Made by a program: the position numbers and the translations under genes
Shown: positions 37,201 to 49,433 of the stretch, in pieces
How positions within the stretch are numbered: position 1 is the first letter of the stretch
Layout: each line of letters begins with the position of its first letter
Origin: Nymphaea colorata
Taxonomy: Eukaryota; Streptophyta; Magnoliopsida; Nymphaeales; Nymphaeaceae
Direction of reading: 5' to 3'
DNA length: 64,000 nt
Assembly (NCBI RefSeq): GCF_008831285.2
Contig: NC_045145.1
Span: 17,792,802 to 17,856,801, forward strand
The notes under the pieces: model-generated
Databases searched by the model: none
The model's input: the letters and a program-made list of their open reading frames with translations, nothing else
What the model was told of the DNA's origin: nothing

Positions 37201-40200
37201 ATATCATCAACCATATACATGTCAACCACAATGTCTTCCCATTTTTGCACGAGAACCATCACTTGACTTTCCCAACCTTTTACTTGCCATAGAGAGAAAG
37301 TCAAGACAATAGAAAACATATGAAAAGTTCTACGATACTTATATTAGGAATTATACACAGCTAAAAAAACAACTTATTACAAAACATGACCAGGTTGCAT
37401 AAGAACTTGAAGTTATTGAAAGCCCGCTCCTTTTACGAGTTCTTAAAAAGCTGCTTTGGATCTTCCACAAAGAATTTTCTGAGAAAACTGAGACACAAAT
37501 TTGAAAGCCATTGATCGAAGGGAAGACTTAAAAGAGCAAAATGCATATTCGTACGGTTAAAAAATATAAATGAGTTGACGTGATCCTCAACATGCATCAA
37601 GGAGCAAAAAGCAACAAACTGAATACAACATGAAATCAAAACAGATGGAATCTATAAGCCACATAATTTCTAATAAGTCCAGGATTCTAAATTAGAATTT
37701 AGAAACTACAATATTTTGTCGGTATATGAGGGAAAGGATGTGCAGGTAGCCCTTTCATTAAAATGTACATTATAGTTAGATTTAACTCATCACAACGCTA
37801 ATGTCAAACATAGTTAGATTAACATCGTAGACAGTACTTGAGAGGACTTAATCTTTTTGTTGGATAAATTAAAAAATACCATCCGGTGTTAAACTATATA
37901 AATTAAAATAAAAGATATTAATGAAAATATACAAGTTAAGAACCCAAAAAAAGGATAAAAACTAAGTACCCTAGTTTATTGTAGAAAAAAACTGACCGTT
38001 AATTTTTCCATCATTCTCCCCTATCAAGTCAAAACACTCTCCCCTGTTCACGAGTGTCTTGTGTGGTCACAGCTGTGACTGCTGGTCGGACATCCACCAT
38101 GGATGGAATTTTACAAAATAAAAGATACATAGGCATTTTAGAACTAACGTTTCAGAATCAGTAGTTACACATTCCCATGTTCGTGCAGCATGTGATTTTT
38201 TTTTTATTATGGCACAATCAGTCAGGGGATTCTCAAGAATGGTCAAAGCCAAGATCAACTGCACCTCGTTCCAATTGATTATGTATTTAGTTCAATCTTT
38301 GTCCACACAAATTTTCAGAATATGTAATTTTAGTTACTTTAATTTTATGCACAACATTGTAGGCAACATGTACTAATCCTTGGACATCAACTACCATAAT
38401 AACTAATGGAACAAAAAATGATTTAGACCTATATATTCAGCTAGTTGGGAGGCCAACATTTAATAGAGGTTGAAGCCTCTGAAAAGGCTCACGGCTCACG
38501 CATCCTCAAAAAGGATGCATGGCCTCTCTACTCAAGAATGAACATTAGATGTATCCATACATTGACAACCACTTGGATGCATGATCATTTTACCTATTAG
38601 AATCATAGGTGTCACCAACATAAAAATGAAGAATGGCTCCCATAGGATCACGTATATCAATTGGTGAATACCGCCTAATAGTGCCAGCTACTCGCCCAGT
38701 TACTTCAGACTCTGAGTCATCTTCGCAAGTGCCATTATTGTTATTTCTCTTGGATCTAACTGTAAATATGCCAAACAAAATGATGAATTGTCAAGTATTG
38801 AAGCACAAGAATTAAAGAAAGGGATGACAAAAAACAAGTACCTGTCCCAGGCCTAGGTGTTGAAAGAACAGCTACATCACCCTCTTTGAAGGTCCACTTA
38901 CACTCATGCACTGGAAGCACTGTAACATCGTACCATCCTGTGTCCAGCAAGTAATAAACACCAAGGTCAACAATTAACGTGAAAGAACAGGACTTAACCA
39001 TTAATGTAGAGTTCACACAGTTTCAGAAAGCCTAATCTATCAGGAATATCCCGCAGTTTTCTAAAGCCATTACCGTTTCTGTACCCTAAGCATGCCCCAA
39101 AAATCATACCATAGTTTCCATAAGTGTTGCCTAAGAAGATGCATCTAACAAACAAAAACAGTAAAAAGCTCTCCAGCAGCATATCGATCATAAAAAGTTT
39201 AAATTTAAACATTACAATTCGCATGTTACTCTCTTTCCCTGATCATAAAATGCATGAGATATTTAATTTATTTAGATGTAGGAAGTACAACAGCAGCAGA
39301 ACAAACATGGTTATTTCTCTTTTTCCCCTCCCAGTCCCTGCAAGCAAAATTCTTGATTAACATTCCCCGCTTAAGTTGTCAAGTCAATTACGCAGTAACC
39401 TTCAACCCCAAAGCAAAGGAAACAAGACCAAGTTGCCAAATTTTACCCAAATAAGAACTGACATCACATTTAATGAAGAAGAATCCATCCAAAAAAAAAT
39501 TTAGTGAAAACAAATAAATGCTACTAAACATCGTATCATAATTACAGGGTCAATTTTGTTATCATTTAACTTCAAAGGGAACAAAGCAAGTTGTGTAAAT
39601 TTTAGCCACAAAGGAACCGACATCAAAATTAGTATAGTAAGAAGCCTAAATCCAGAACAACCAATCCAATGAAAAGTTTCAAGCTAAGTAAATAGACACG
39701 ATTAGATATAATATCACTCAGAAATCACAAAGTTAAGCTAGGTGCCAAAACACTTATGCACCAGTATAACCTGACAAGGTAAATATATTGGCAATATGAG
39801 TTTCTTAAAATAATGTATTTGCAGTAAGCCTTAAAGTATGTAAAAAAGGTCATAACAATAAAGGAAAGAATATGCTTGCATAATAAAAAACACTTGTAAG
39901 ATGTGACAAGTGAAACAACAAATGATACAGAAGAAACAAAGGAAATGTTTATGATTTAGATTCTTAGAAAACATCTGAAAGAAAAAGTAGACAAGTGAAA
40001 CAGAAAAATAAAAATTGAACATGACCATAAACTTTGTCCTTTTATATAACTTGCTAAACAAGATTCAGTTAAGTACCTCTTTCTCGTCTATCTACAGTTT
40101 TTACACGAACCATTACATGTGCATCTCTTGAAACTGTTTCAGTTAGCTCCTCCCAAGTACTGTAAAGCTGAGCACGACACTCCTCAAAAAGCAAAGGCTC

Positions 40201-42313
40201 AAAAACTCTAACATACTCCTCCACAGATTCAAACTGTCCTGGAACACACTGGAGATCTGTCTCTTCTGGTATTTAAAAAAGATTTGATTCATCAGTATAA
40301 GGTCCCACCTTTTCCAAATAAATCACAAGATAAAATGGAAGAAAGCTTCGTGATGATTATACTCAGGAAAATCTACCAAGAAAGGTCAATAAAACTAGTT
40401 TGAGGAACTGGACATGAAGATCTTCAAGTACAAAGAGGAAGTTGCATGAAGCATAATCAAACACATAGTTCAAACTTCAAACATTGTACATGTGCATCTG
40501 GTGCATATAAAGTTAGGCAAGTCCACATACACATTCTCAAAGGTACAAAATCCCTTAGCTAAAAATGTGCAAAATCACAGATTGCCATACGCATCAGCAG
40601 ACATTGTGCAAATACCCAATCACATGCAATAACCATTATGCAAGCATGATCACCCAAATCCAGAAGCAAACAGTAAGCTTCAAAATATAGGACATGAATA
40701 ATAAAGAGAATGCATTGATCTAGAAGGGAACCAAAATCACCTGGATGATGCCAGAATTTTTCATTCGTCACCTCCCGCAGAAGCCGTTCAACAGATGTAT
40801 CTTGGTAAGATGTATTACACTGAACTTGTTTCTTGGAAGGAGGCAGTTTTTTATTCCCGGTCTTTTGGTCCACATATTCCCTGTTCTGATTAAGTTCAGA
40901 TAATTTCCTACTAGAAATCGGTGCAACTTTACCTTGCTTAGATTCCAAAGGTTGTTTCCATGAATTTTGCCTTGGACCTGGAGGCATGTATGCATCCACA
41001 GAAAAATCGTTATTGTCTGACCTCCTGGATCGAGATTGACCTCCAAAATTTGTGTCACCATTGCTTTCAGACCTTCTGTTGTCAGGAAAATCTGAAGGAG
41101 CATTGACTTCAAGAGCAGATGAATCCACCCTCTTTTGATCTTTGGTTTGCTTCTCTGCAACCCGATCAGTTGAAACATGAGAAACACGAGATGATTCTTT
41201 TGCTGAACGGGTAGATGCAGCAGAAGAAAAAGTTGTTTGTCTTCTCGGAGTTAAATTTTTCATAGATGCGGCCTGCTTAACATCCTCCAGGTTAAGAAAC
41301 ATGGTCTGTCTGGCCCTCTTCTTTCCAAGCATTGCTTCTTTATGCTGATCAATTTTGTGTTTCTTCATAATCGGACTAGAAAATTTTGAGGCAGTGCTTG
41401 CATCAATCACTTTCACATCCTTTTGGCTCGCAGTGCCATGACAATCATCCAACCCATCTTGAGGTGTGCCTTTAACATTGTTTTCACCACGTTTCTTACC
41501 ATCGTGTTCAGTTTGTTCAGACTCCAACACTATACGAGCACCACTATCTTCTTTCTTTGAAACAGTGTGATTAACACTAGAATCATGGCTAACACTCCCA
41601 GCAAGTTCTTTATCATCCATGGAGAACCCCATTGCTTGATCAGAAACTTTAGAATCTTCAATGTGATTTGAGTTGGCAATTCCATCATCGAAACTTTGGT
41701 TACAGCTGATGGAGTCATTTGTTGCATCTGGCTTCTTGACAACTACATTGTCACTGTTTCCTGTACAAGCTGATCCCCGGTCTGCCTTATGATTGATCGC
41801 CTCATTGTCAGAAGTAGTATCCATGTCTGACCACTCCCCTTCTTCTCTTTCAACTTGTCCATTGCTAGTATCACCAGCAAGAAAAACTCTAGGTTTACTT
41901 TCTCTGCCATCACAAAATGGCACATCATGGTTCTGCTCATCAGAGTTATTAAATTCAGAGTCACGTCTCTCGACTTTTACAATATGAGCATGGGCATCAG
42001 ATACAATGCCAGCTATTGCACGACCAGCAGATGCCTCATGTTCCTGCTGACTAGCAGTTTGTACACTTGAGTTACCAGTTTCTTTGGGCCTCACAAATGG
42101 TTGAAAGCCAGAACCTGAAGATGCATGACAAAAAGCATTATTATTTACCAGCCGTGGACACCCTTCAGATGAAGCAAATAGCAAATTGCTGGTATGTGGA
42201 TTTGGAAAAGGGAGTGGTCTTTTTGATTCGCAGCTGAACAACTTATCACCCTCTTCCTCTTCCTCTGCAGGGGGCTCATTGAGATCAAAAAGAGGCCTTC
42301 CTCGGCTACCCAT
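34224..42313 (-). CDS. Sen1/UPF1-like superfamily 1B helicase with N-terminal DLNEPP motif (7 main coding exons, about 1410 aa)
   Basis: Predicted ATP-dependent RNA or RNA:DNA helicase of the Sen1/senataxin/UPF1 group; relatives are nuclear and tied to transcription termination, R-loop removal or RNA decay. Exons, minus strand: 42313-40741, 40265-40077, 38937-38842, 38759-38594, 36641-36509, 36423-34654, 34538-34224; all GT-AG and in phase. The N-terminus (RPLFDLNEPPAEEEEE) has a DLN-type motif like EAR repression motifs, followed by about 500 low-complexity residues rich in Ser, Asp and Lys. The conserved module begins HHPEETDLQCVPGQFES. Helicase motifs are GPPGTGKTHT (about 796), a PSNAATDELL stretch, DEAAQA (about 1074), GDPQQLP (about 1099), VQYRMHP, TVDAFQGQERDVII and NVALTRARRALW. 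The whole core sits in the single 1770-nt exon 6. After RALW, exon 7 continues VMGNANALIQSDDWAALI. The 3' end is unsure: the stop at 34224-34226 may be bypassed by splicing to 33595-33956. Confidence 0.94.
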
Positions 42314-42787
42314 TTCACACATATGAAACACATAAAACACTGGAAACTGTTGACTTCATGAAATTCAGATGATTGATCCCTTTAACTGGTAAAACTGCAA
42401 GCTGTGGTGGCGACAATGGCAAGAAGTCAAAGATCTTCACCAAGTCTAATGCCATAAATGGTTCAGAATATAACAGCAGCTTCTGCAAATTGTTGTAAAA
42501 GAAGATAATACATGAGATACAAGCTTTTCTTTACTTGACTTGGAATGTAGAAAAGAGGAAAATGAAAATATCAAATATACAGAAACCAAGTAAAGCACAA
42601 GGGGCACCTGGAAAAAACATAGAAACTGCTTAACACACTCAGATTCTAACAGGTAGTAACCACCATGCTCCTTTTCTTTCTTTATGCAGATAATTTTTCT
42701 CATATGATTCTTCTATGTGTATGTTGTCACACTGCCCAAGGAAGAGAAAAGGATAAGACAAAAATACAGACACTTGTAATTTTGCTC

Positions 42788-42822
42788 TGTGTGTGTGTCT
42801 GTGTGTGTGTGTGTGTGTGTGC
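42788..42822. repeat. (GT)n microsatellite in the putative 5' UTR intron of the helicase gene
   Basis: GT dinucleotide run with one CT interruption, between the helicase start codon and the 5' UTR exon at 43983. Confidence 0.92.
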
Positions 42823-43982
42823 AGGCATGATATCTTCAGGCTGTGAACTCTAAACATCATTTAAGAAGATGACAACAATACATTGCAACCATAGCAGTAC
42901 TCAGTAGTAAATCTGATGACCTAATCTTTGTCAAGTGATTCATTTGCACAAAGATATGGGTAATAATCATGATGGGGCAGCTGAACCATTCTGATGCAAT
43001 AATAACATTAGCTAAAAAACAAACAAAAAAGCCAAGAAATTATTGAGCATGACTAGTTACATGGTGAAATTCTGATGAATTTCCTTTCTCCTAGTTTTAG
43101 AGCGAAAAGTGCGGCCCTTATCATCCATCTGGCTACATTAGCTAAAAATACAGAAAGCAGAGGAATTAGGATTGGAACCAGTTATGCTTATCCAAGGCGA
43201 ACAACCTGCATGCAAGATAATCCTGGAAAACAACCGAATCAAATCCTACATAAGCACTTATAATTAAGAACTATCAAAATAGCTCCACAGTGATAAACGG
43301 ACCAAACGATGGATTAAATCCATTTTCTGTAACAAATGGTGACTCAATCCGATGCCAGATCGAGGAAAAAAAATACATGACTTAAGAGATCATGATCATT
43401 CAGCGATCTGCTCACCAACCAGGAAGATAACCTATAAGTAATGCAGAAAGCAATCAACCTATCGTTGATGTGCAAATGCACCAAGCCTCCTGATCGTCAG
43501 AAGGCAACCAAATACAAAGCTTTAAATCCTGGGGCATAGATCTAATTTTCCCAGGGTAGCCAAAGAAAAGACAACTCGTCCTTCGTGCCCCCCAACCCAC
43601 AAAGAACATCCCTGCAATTTTGCTCACCTTTAAATTCGGAAAACAATTCATACCTCACCAACGAGAGACGACAAGCACCATCCCGCAGATCAAACAGAAA
43701 CAAAGGACAGGCAGAGGGCTAAGATTTTCGAGGATATTATCAATCTCACCGGGCATTTACAAACCATAAATCCTTCAGTTCAACCAAATTGAGGCAACAA
43801 ACCCTAGTAACGAGATTTTATCATCGAAATGAGAACCGCCACCGATGCTCAATTCCACCAATACAACAATTCTCAAGCAAACCCTAAATCTCAAAGCATT
43901 CACAACGAAATCCGAAATACATGGAACAAATTTACAATAAAAAATGAAAACTAAACAGAAATGGGAAAGACAGAGTACTTAC

Positions 43983-44135
43983 CTAGAAGGACTCCAAGGA
44001 GGGGGAGGGGCCGAGAGGGAGAGAGAAGAAAGAAGAGAAAGAGAGAGAGAGAGAGATAATTGCAATGATGAAGCCGGCAGCTCGCTCGCGAGAGTTCTTG
44101 GTGAAGGTGTTAATTCGTGAGGAGCACTGCAGGGG
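43983..44135 (-). other. Putative first, non-coding exon of the helicase gene
   Basis: On the minus strand a GA/CT-rich leader ends in CCTTCTAG followed by the strong donor GTAAGTAC at 43982. The TATA-like box at 44163-44172 would place the start near 44135. The intron would run from 43982 to about 42.35 kb, just before the ATG at 42313. The exon contains a (GA/CT)n run at about 44035-44056. The start coordinate is an estimate. Confidence 0.6.
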
Positions 44136-44162
44136 GCAAAGGAGGGGTTGGGGTTGCGGGTC

Positions 44163-44172
44163 CTTATATAGG
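44163..44172 (-). promoter_or_regulatory. TATA box of the helicase promoter
   Basis: The minus strand reads CCTATATAAGG, close to the plant TATA consensus. It is roughly 180 bp upstream of a strong 5' splice donor belonging to a CT-rich leader. No competing TATA box was seen nearby. Confidence 0.6.
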
Positions 44173-45696
44173 AAAATCCCCGGCGGACCACTCGCCGTCC
44201 GTCGCCTTCCGGTCGACCGCCAGCAAAACTCCCGGCTCAACAATATATTACGCCTTTGCCATTATCGCATTTATTGCCTCCCCCATTTATTTAATTTTCT
44301 TTTTTAGCTTAAATATTGAACTGATCTTTTCTCACTTTCCGGTTCCACTCCACGCTCTGTCGAGAAAGGCAGGGCATGCCCCCTAGGGCACTCTCCTGGA
44401 TCCGAATCTCGGCCGTCCATCACAAATCCGACGGCTAAAACGGCATCCATCGAGTGGGCCCAGCGCCTCGGGGTGTGATGGTAGGAGACGCCATCTGTTT
44501 GCCCAGAAAAAAGAAAAATCAAGTCTACATGTACAAGTAGGGGTACGACGAGGTGGGCTCGTTTCTCATATAACGTTTGTGAGACGCGATCTGAGGCGTC
44601 GAACCAACGAGGGAAGCGGTTCAGATCGACGGTCCCCCAGATGTCGCCTTACTCTTTTCCGCACCGAAGCTTTGGTTTTGCCCCTCTTATTTTTAATACT
44701 GGGCAGGGGCTTAGGGCTAGGTCCAGGTTGTAAGCGGACCGTATCCGGGATGCAAAGTCTCTGATTTTTTATTCCAATCTGGACATTCTCCGGATCTATC
44801 CCTGGATACAAGATTTAGCAAATACTTTCCCTTCTTTGATTAGTTGATTAAATATACTTGTTGTCTTAAAGGAAAATAAAAATAATAATAATCAATCAAT
44901 CTATCTATTCAAAAGGAGGCTATTGGTTCTAATCTTTTTTTCTTTTCTTGTTCAATAACGAGGAGTTCTTTAAATACTAAATTTTTAGTGGCTAATTATT
45001 TTGCCACGACTCCAGATGACAAGAAGAACGGTCTTCGTTTCTCACACACGCGTCTTAATTATCCATTTTGTTTTTGTTTTTTTTCATTTTATAAATGAAG
45101 GATCTCCAAATAAATCTGTAAACCAGTTAGATTTGGATCAGATGCGTGGATCCAAACATGTTTTATTCTAATCGAACTAATGCAATTAAGGATGACATAA
45201 CATCTCAAATGCCCAAGCCAACTACCATTCCCGAACCTTCGCCCCAACGAGTCGAAGGTCCCGTGGAAGTTGGAACACATCTGGTACCGGTATTACTAGC
45301 TAAGGTTGGACTTACCGGACAAATTCAAACACGGGTCAAAGGAACGCACGAAACTTGCGTTTTGCAGGTCTCAGATATAACAAGAATGAAAATCAAACAC
45401 CTTTCTTTTATATCTCAACCTTACAATCTCTCTCTTCAAAACGAGAATAAAGGGCTTCCAGTAAGTTATATATGCAAGTTTCAAGTCCGTATGATGAGTT
45501 TCCATAAGCAAAGCCAATTCCAGATAGCTTGAATCAAATCCAAATCTGTATTAGATCCAATAAAAATCCAAGCCGGTTATAGAAAATGGAACTTCTTTTC
45601 AGTATTTGGATTTGATAAGCCTTTCCTTTTGGGACTACCAACGGTTGGGATAAGACCCAATAACTGACAATTATATTGAAATTGAATTCCGAAGGC

Positions 45697-45770
45697 CTGA
45701 CACCGACGCAGCTCAAAACCCCAAAGGCAAAGGGGAGCGGTGGGATTAATACCTTTTGCTCATCCAAAAA
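45697..45770 (+). mobile_element. Truncated copy of the SINE found at 19987-20224
   Basis: ctgacaccgacgcagctca through gcggtgggatt and ttgctcatcc matches the 3' half of the SINE on the minus strand at 19987, with an internal deletion of roughly 22 bp around the ggccttcgggcc stretch. The tRNA-like head with the A and B boxes is missing, so this copy is 5'-truncated. No target duplication was found. Confidence 0.75.
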
Positions 45771-45841
45771 TTGGAACAGCGCCAAATGATGTACGATTGA
45801 TTCTGGAGGCAAGGATATGTAGTATAGTAGCACTTGGGCCA

Positions 45842-45844
<3 letters not shown>

Positions 45845-45904
<60 letters not shown>
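45845..45904. repeat. (AT)n microsatellite, about 30 units
   Basis: The longest uninterrupted AT run in the window, about 75 bp after the truncated SINE copy. Confidence 0.95.
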
Positions 45905-45907
<3 letters not shown>

Positions 45908-47959
45908 TAGGACATGTTTTCTGAGATTTTATTTGCAATGGGGTTGAGAACAAATCTGGATTATAATCTTAATGGGAATCCGGCTTGAATATGAGGAGAA
46001 GATAGATTGATTGATAGATAGATAGATACCAATCTGACCTTATTTTAATGAGATAAAACCAAGAAACCAGGGTCAAAATCAGAACCGTCTACATCTAAGA
46101 GAAACGTATAATAAGTTTTAGACACCTGTACTGTGAAAGGGTGTTGCTGTATTCAAAATCTATTACTTTTCTCCTCATCTTGAAAGGGGTCGATCTTTTC
46201 TGGATATTCTACTGTCAAAGATCGTTGTTCGACCCACAACTGGGAGGATAAATCGATTTGCATACTTTAGAAATATATATATCCAAAGCTTATAATTTCA
46301 CATGGCGACTATCCTTTTTTTACCAGAAAGTCCAGGTGATCTCACTTTTCTGGAATTATGGACTAGAGGTTGACATTCATATGATGAACTCTTTATTTTA
46401 GAACTCCCAAGGTTTTGTTATTAACATAAAGATTGGTTTCCATCTGATTTGTACATAATCAGCCAAAACATGTACAGTTTTGGGAAGCATTAAGCGCCCT
46501 GTATACTTAATGTCTCATACAATTAACTCGTATTCAGGTCGATCCGGTCAATATAGTGAACGTAGACATTCTCCTATTGCTTAGAGGATTCGGACCCATG
46601 GCGTTAGGTGTACAGAGAGATATAAATGCTTCCTTTTGCGGTCTATGCAGCTTAAAATTATCAAAATAATTGGTTCACGCGTTCTAACTCTCAAAGTCAT
46701 TCCCCCGCCCCCACGGCCGTGGACCGTGTCAGCATTTTGCTCTTGATATTTAAACTAGTGACCGGCCATCTACCAGCTGCTAGCAAGATCATTTCCGCTT
46801 TACCGGGATTATCAATGTAGTCCGATCTTGCTGAGGACTGCTGGAGGACCTGACCTGGGTGGTCATACGGTCTCGCATGATACCATTTGCAGTTCAGAGA
46901 AATAACAATATAATCGAATCTGAATATGGTCAACGAATGGGACTAAAAAGTTGTTGAAAAGGTAACACACAAACATTCTATAATAATAAATTTAGACACT
47001 TTATAAATGTCATCTGCATAGATGATATATAAATAAAGGAATAATCTCTTTTAGGATCTTAATTGGGAGAGAAAAACGAGGGAAAAAAAAGTATGTTTTT
47101 TCTTTTTTTTGTTTTTCAAATTGCCAAATTCTCTGCATTTCTTGTGACTTGCCTCTTGAAATGTGATTGTTCGAAACTCAGTCACATGTATTACATATGC
47201 ACACGGCATGCATTTTTATCGACATAACATAAACCAGTAAAGTTTTCGAGCAATCATGTTATGTAGAAAGGTTTTCGTCAATCTAGTGGACATTGGAAGA
47301 AGAGAAATCGTGGGATGAAGGTGCACGTGAAGGAGCTGTTGGGTGAAGGGTCCCTTCAAGCAATGCTAGATTTAGTAGGAGGGTTTGGTCGTCAGTGTTG
47401 GCAGCAACACTTAAATCCGGAGATGAGGGCGCAATTGGGTTGTTTTCATCTGCATGGTTTGGTGGGTTAGCGATAGGTTGGTAAACCATTCAATCTATAT
47501 TTACTTCGGTCCCAAGCTCGGCCATGTGGAGTAGTTCGAGTTTTTTTTTTTTTTTTTTTAATACCTTACCACAGTCTTTGATCCATCTATGATCAAGACC
47601 GTTCATTGGGAGCAACAGATAGTCACAAGGCCCAATTCATAAGCCGATTCGAATTGTTTACATTTCTTCCATAAAGCGAACTATAACTATATTATAAGGC
47701 AGTACATGCAAGTTGAAACATGTGGAAATCTCATTGTCTGATATCGACACAGCTTTGGACCTTGAGATGAAGAAGAAAAGGAGGGAAGGCGGGGTGGGGA
47801 GTGGGGTTTGTCTCTCTTTCAGGCACGGTGGAATTCATCTTTCCTGCTCATCTGAAAGTTCGACATTGACAATTCACTGAAAAGGATGGAAATGTGGTAT
47901 AAGGCAGTTGGCTTATTAAATGTTAAAAAGAAGAAACCGATCTCATAAGTTAAAACATT

Positions 47960-48416
47960 ACTGGATTCACACGAGCTGGGCCAAGCTGCCAGCTCGAGCT
48001 CCGCTCAGCTCAAAAATCAAGCTTGAACTCGACTTGTTTAACCCATTTAACTCTCTTATGCGTTAGCTGGTTTAACATTAACTCCTGTAAGCATTAACTC
48101 GTTTAACTCATGTAAGCATTAAGTCATGTAACTTGTCTAACTTATGTATGCATTTAACTCGTGTAACTTATAAAAATTTGTTTTTACCCTAAAAGCTAAA
48201 GCTGGTGAATCAGATTTGGCAATATTATACAGAGTACTAGTTTGCTAGTTGAGTAGAATATAAACGAGTCGAGTTCCTGAAACTCAAACTCGTTTCTCGT
48301 TTTGAGTATCTTTGCAAGCTCGAACTTGGCTTGTTTATAAACGGGTCGAGCACGAGATGAGTTTTTTCAAGCGAGTTTGAGTCGAACCCAAGTTGGCTTG
48401 ACTCGTTATGCAGCCC
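47960..48416. mobile_element. Degenerate non-autonomous element with gagctcg/cgagtt words and internal tandem repeats
   Basis: Words such as cgagctggg, agctcgagctcc, aaacgagtcgag, gtttataaacgggtcgag and a right edge gactcgttatgcagccc are typical of a common plant TIR repeat. Inside, about 48069-48175 is a degenerate tandem array of an aactcatgtaagcatt-like unit. The left end is not clear and no target duplication was found. A related copy is at 14300-14712. Confidence 0.45.
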
Positions 48417-48924
48417 TACCCGCTGCGGACAGGTCCCCCTCCTTTATTGCAAAACGTTCAAAATCTTCACTATGCAAAAGCGAAAGTTCTAAGATCACAG
48501 AGCATACAAAAACTGTACAACGTCAGTGAACCATTATTCAAGAACGTAGGGCCTTCCGCAAAAGTAGTCCCTCCAACATCTGGTTCAGGAGTGTTTTGTT
48601 TAAGAACTTTGATGAATCTACCCATGGAGATGATAGAATGGTAGCCCACCAACAGTTTAGAACCATTCAGAAGGATTTTGTGGACGAACTACCTCCGCTT
48701 CACCACCTTATCAATGGAAGCAATCAAGCGAAAGAACCTGACCATGGACGAAAGCTTAGTGAAGGTGGCTAATTGCCAACCCATTAATAGAACTTACGAG
48801 GTAGGCCAGGAGCTTTTCTGGTTTAAAAATTAAAACATGATCTAACGCTGGTTGTCAACAAGGAAAACAGAATCATCTCCTTCTCCTTAGTTTGACATTT
48901 TTGAAGTAGACGAGAATTCATTTA

Positions 48925-49198
48925 GGGGGCATCCAATTTGAGACCCTTCAGATTTGAGAATCTTGGATTGAAGATCAGACTTCCCCCACCCTCTCCCATC
49001 TTTAATCCGACTTTTTTTTTTTATCAATATGAAGAAGTAAAATAAGAATTTTAAGTGTCAATCCTTACGTCTCACCTAAGATCCTCAGTTTGAAGAACCA
49101 TGGATTTTAACATGATTTTTTGCCATATCAGCAAAAGTATATCATGTCGAATCTACATCGGATCCATAGATTTCAAATCCAGAGCAATCAAATGCACC
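48925..49198. mobile_element. Candidate small TIR element
   Basis: The left edge GGGGGCATCCAATTTGA and the reverse complement of the right edge GGTGCATTTGATTG are weakly similar inverted ends. The interior has atttcaaatcca and gatttgagaa words shared with 13227-13416. No target duplication could be read. Confidence 0.3.
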
Positions 49199-49320
49199 TT
49201 TGTTGTTAATAAGAAGTTGGTTTTTCCTACCATTTCATTATTTTCTTGCCAGTACAACATGAAGCAAATTGAGAAAAAAGCAGCTAAACATATGTGAAAT
49301 TAGTTCAAGTAACTCAAAGG

Positions 49321-49433
49321 AATGAGCATGGTGAGATGGGCACTGGGTCTTATGCAGGTAGTCGAGGTTCAAATCCCATAGGCGTCATTTCTCAGTGCGA
49401 GAAACTTAAAGTGTTCGATCTGGGGGCAAAAAA
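49321..49433 (+). mobile_element. Probable tRNA-derived SINE of a second family
   Basis: A B box matching consensus exactly, GGTTCAAATCC (49366-49376), is preceded at 49329-49339 by an A-box-like TGGTGAGATGG that lacks one spacer base. The element ends in a short A-rich run, ggggcaaaaaaa. The flanks share only tagttca, so the target duplication is weak. A decayed tRNA gene is the alternative, but the length beyond the B box favours a SINE. Confidence 0.5.

Noticed and set aside
40768-41187. Second gene in another frame of helicase exon 1
   Set aside because: Shadow frame of the long coding exon; it has no features of its own.
45146-45532. 128-codon plus-strand frame
   Set aside because: No recognisable domain, no splice or promoter context, and repeats follow within about 170 bp.
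47283-47489. 68-codon minus-strand frame rich in Pro, Ser and Asn
   Set aside because: Isolated, with no family match or gene context that I can see.
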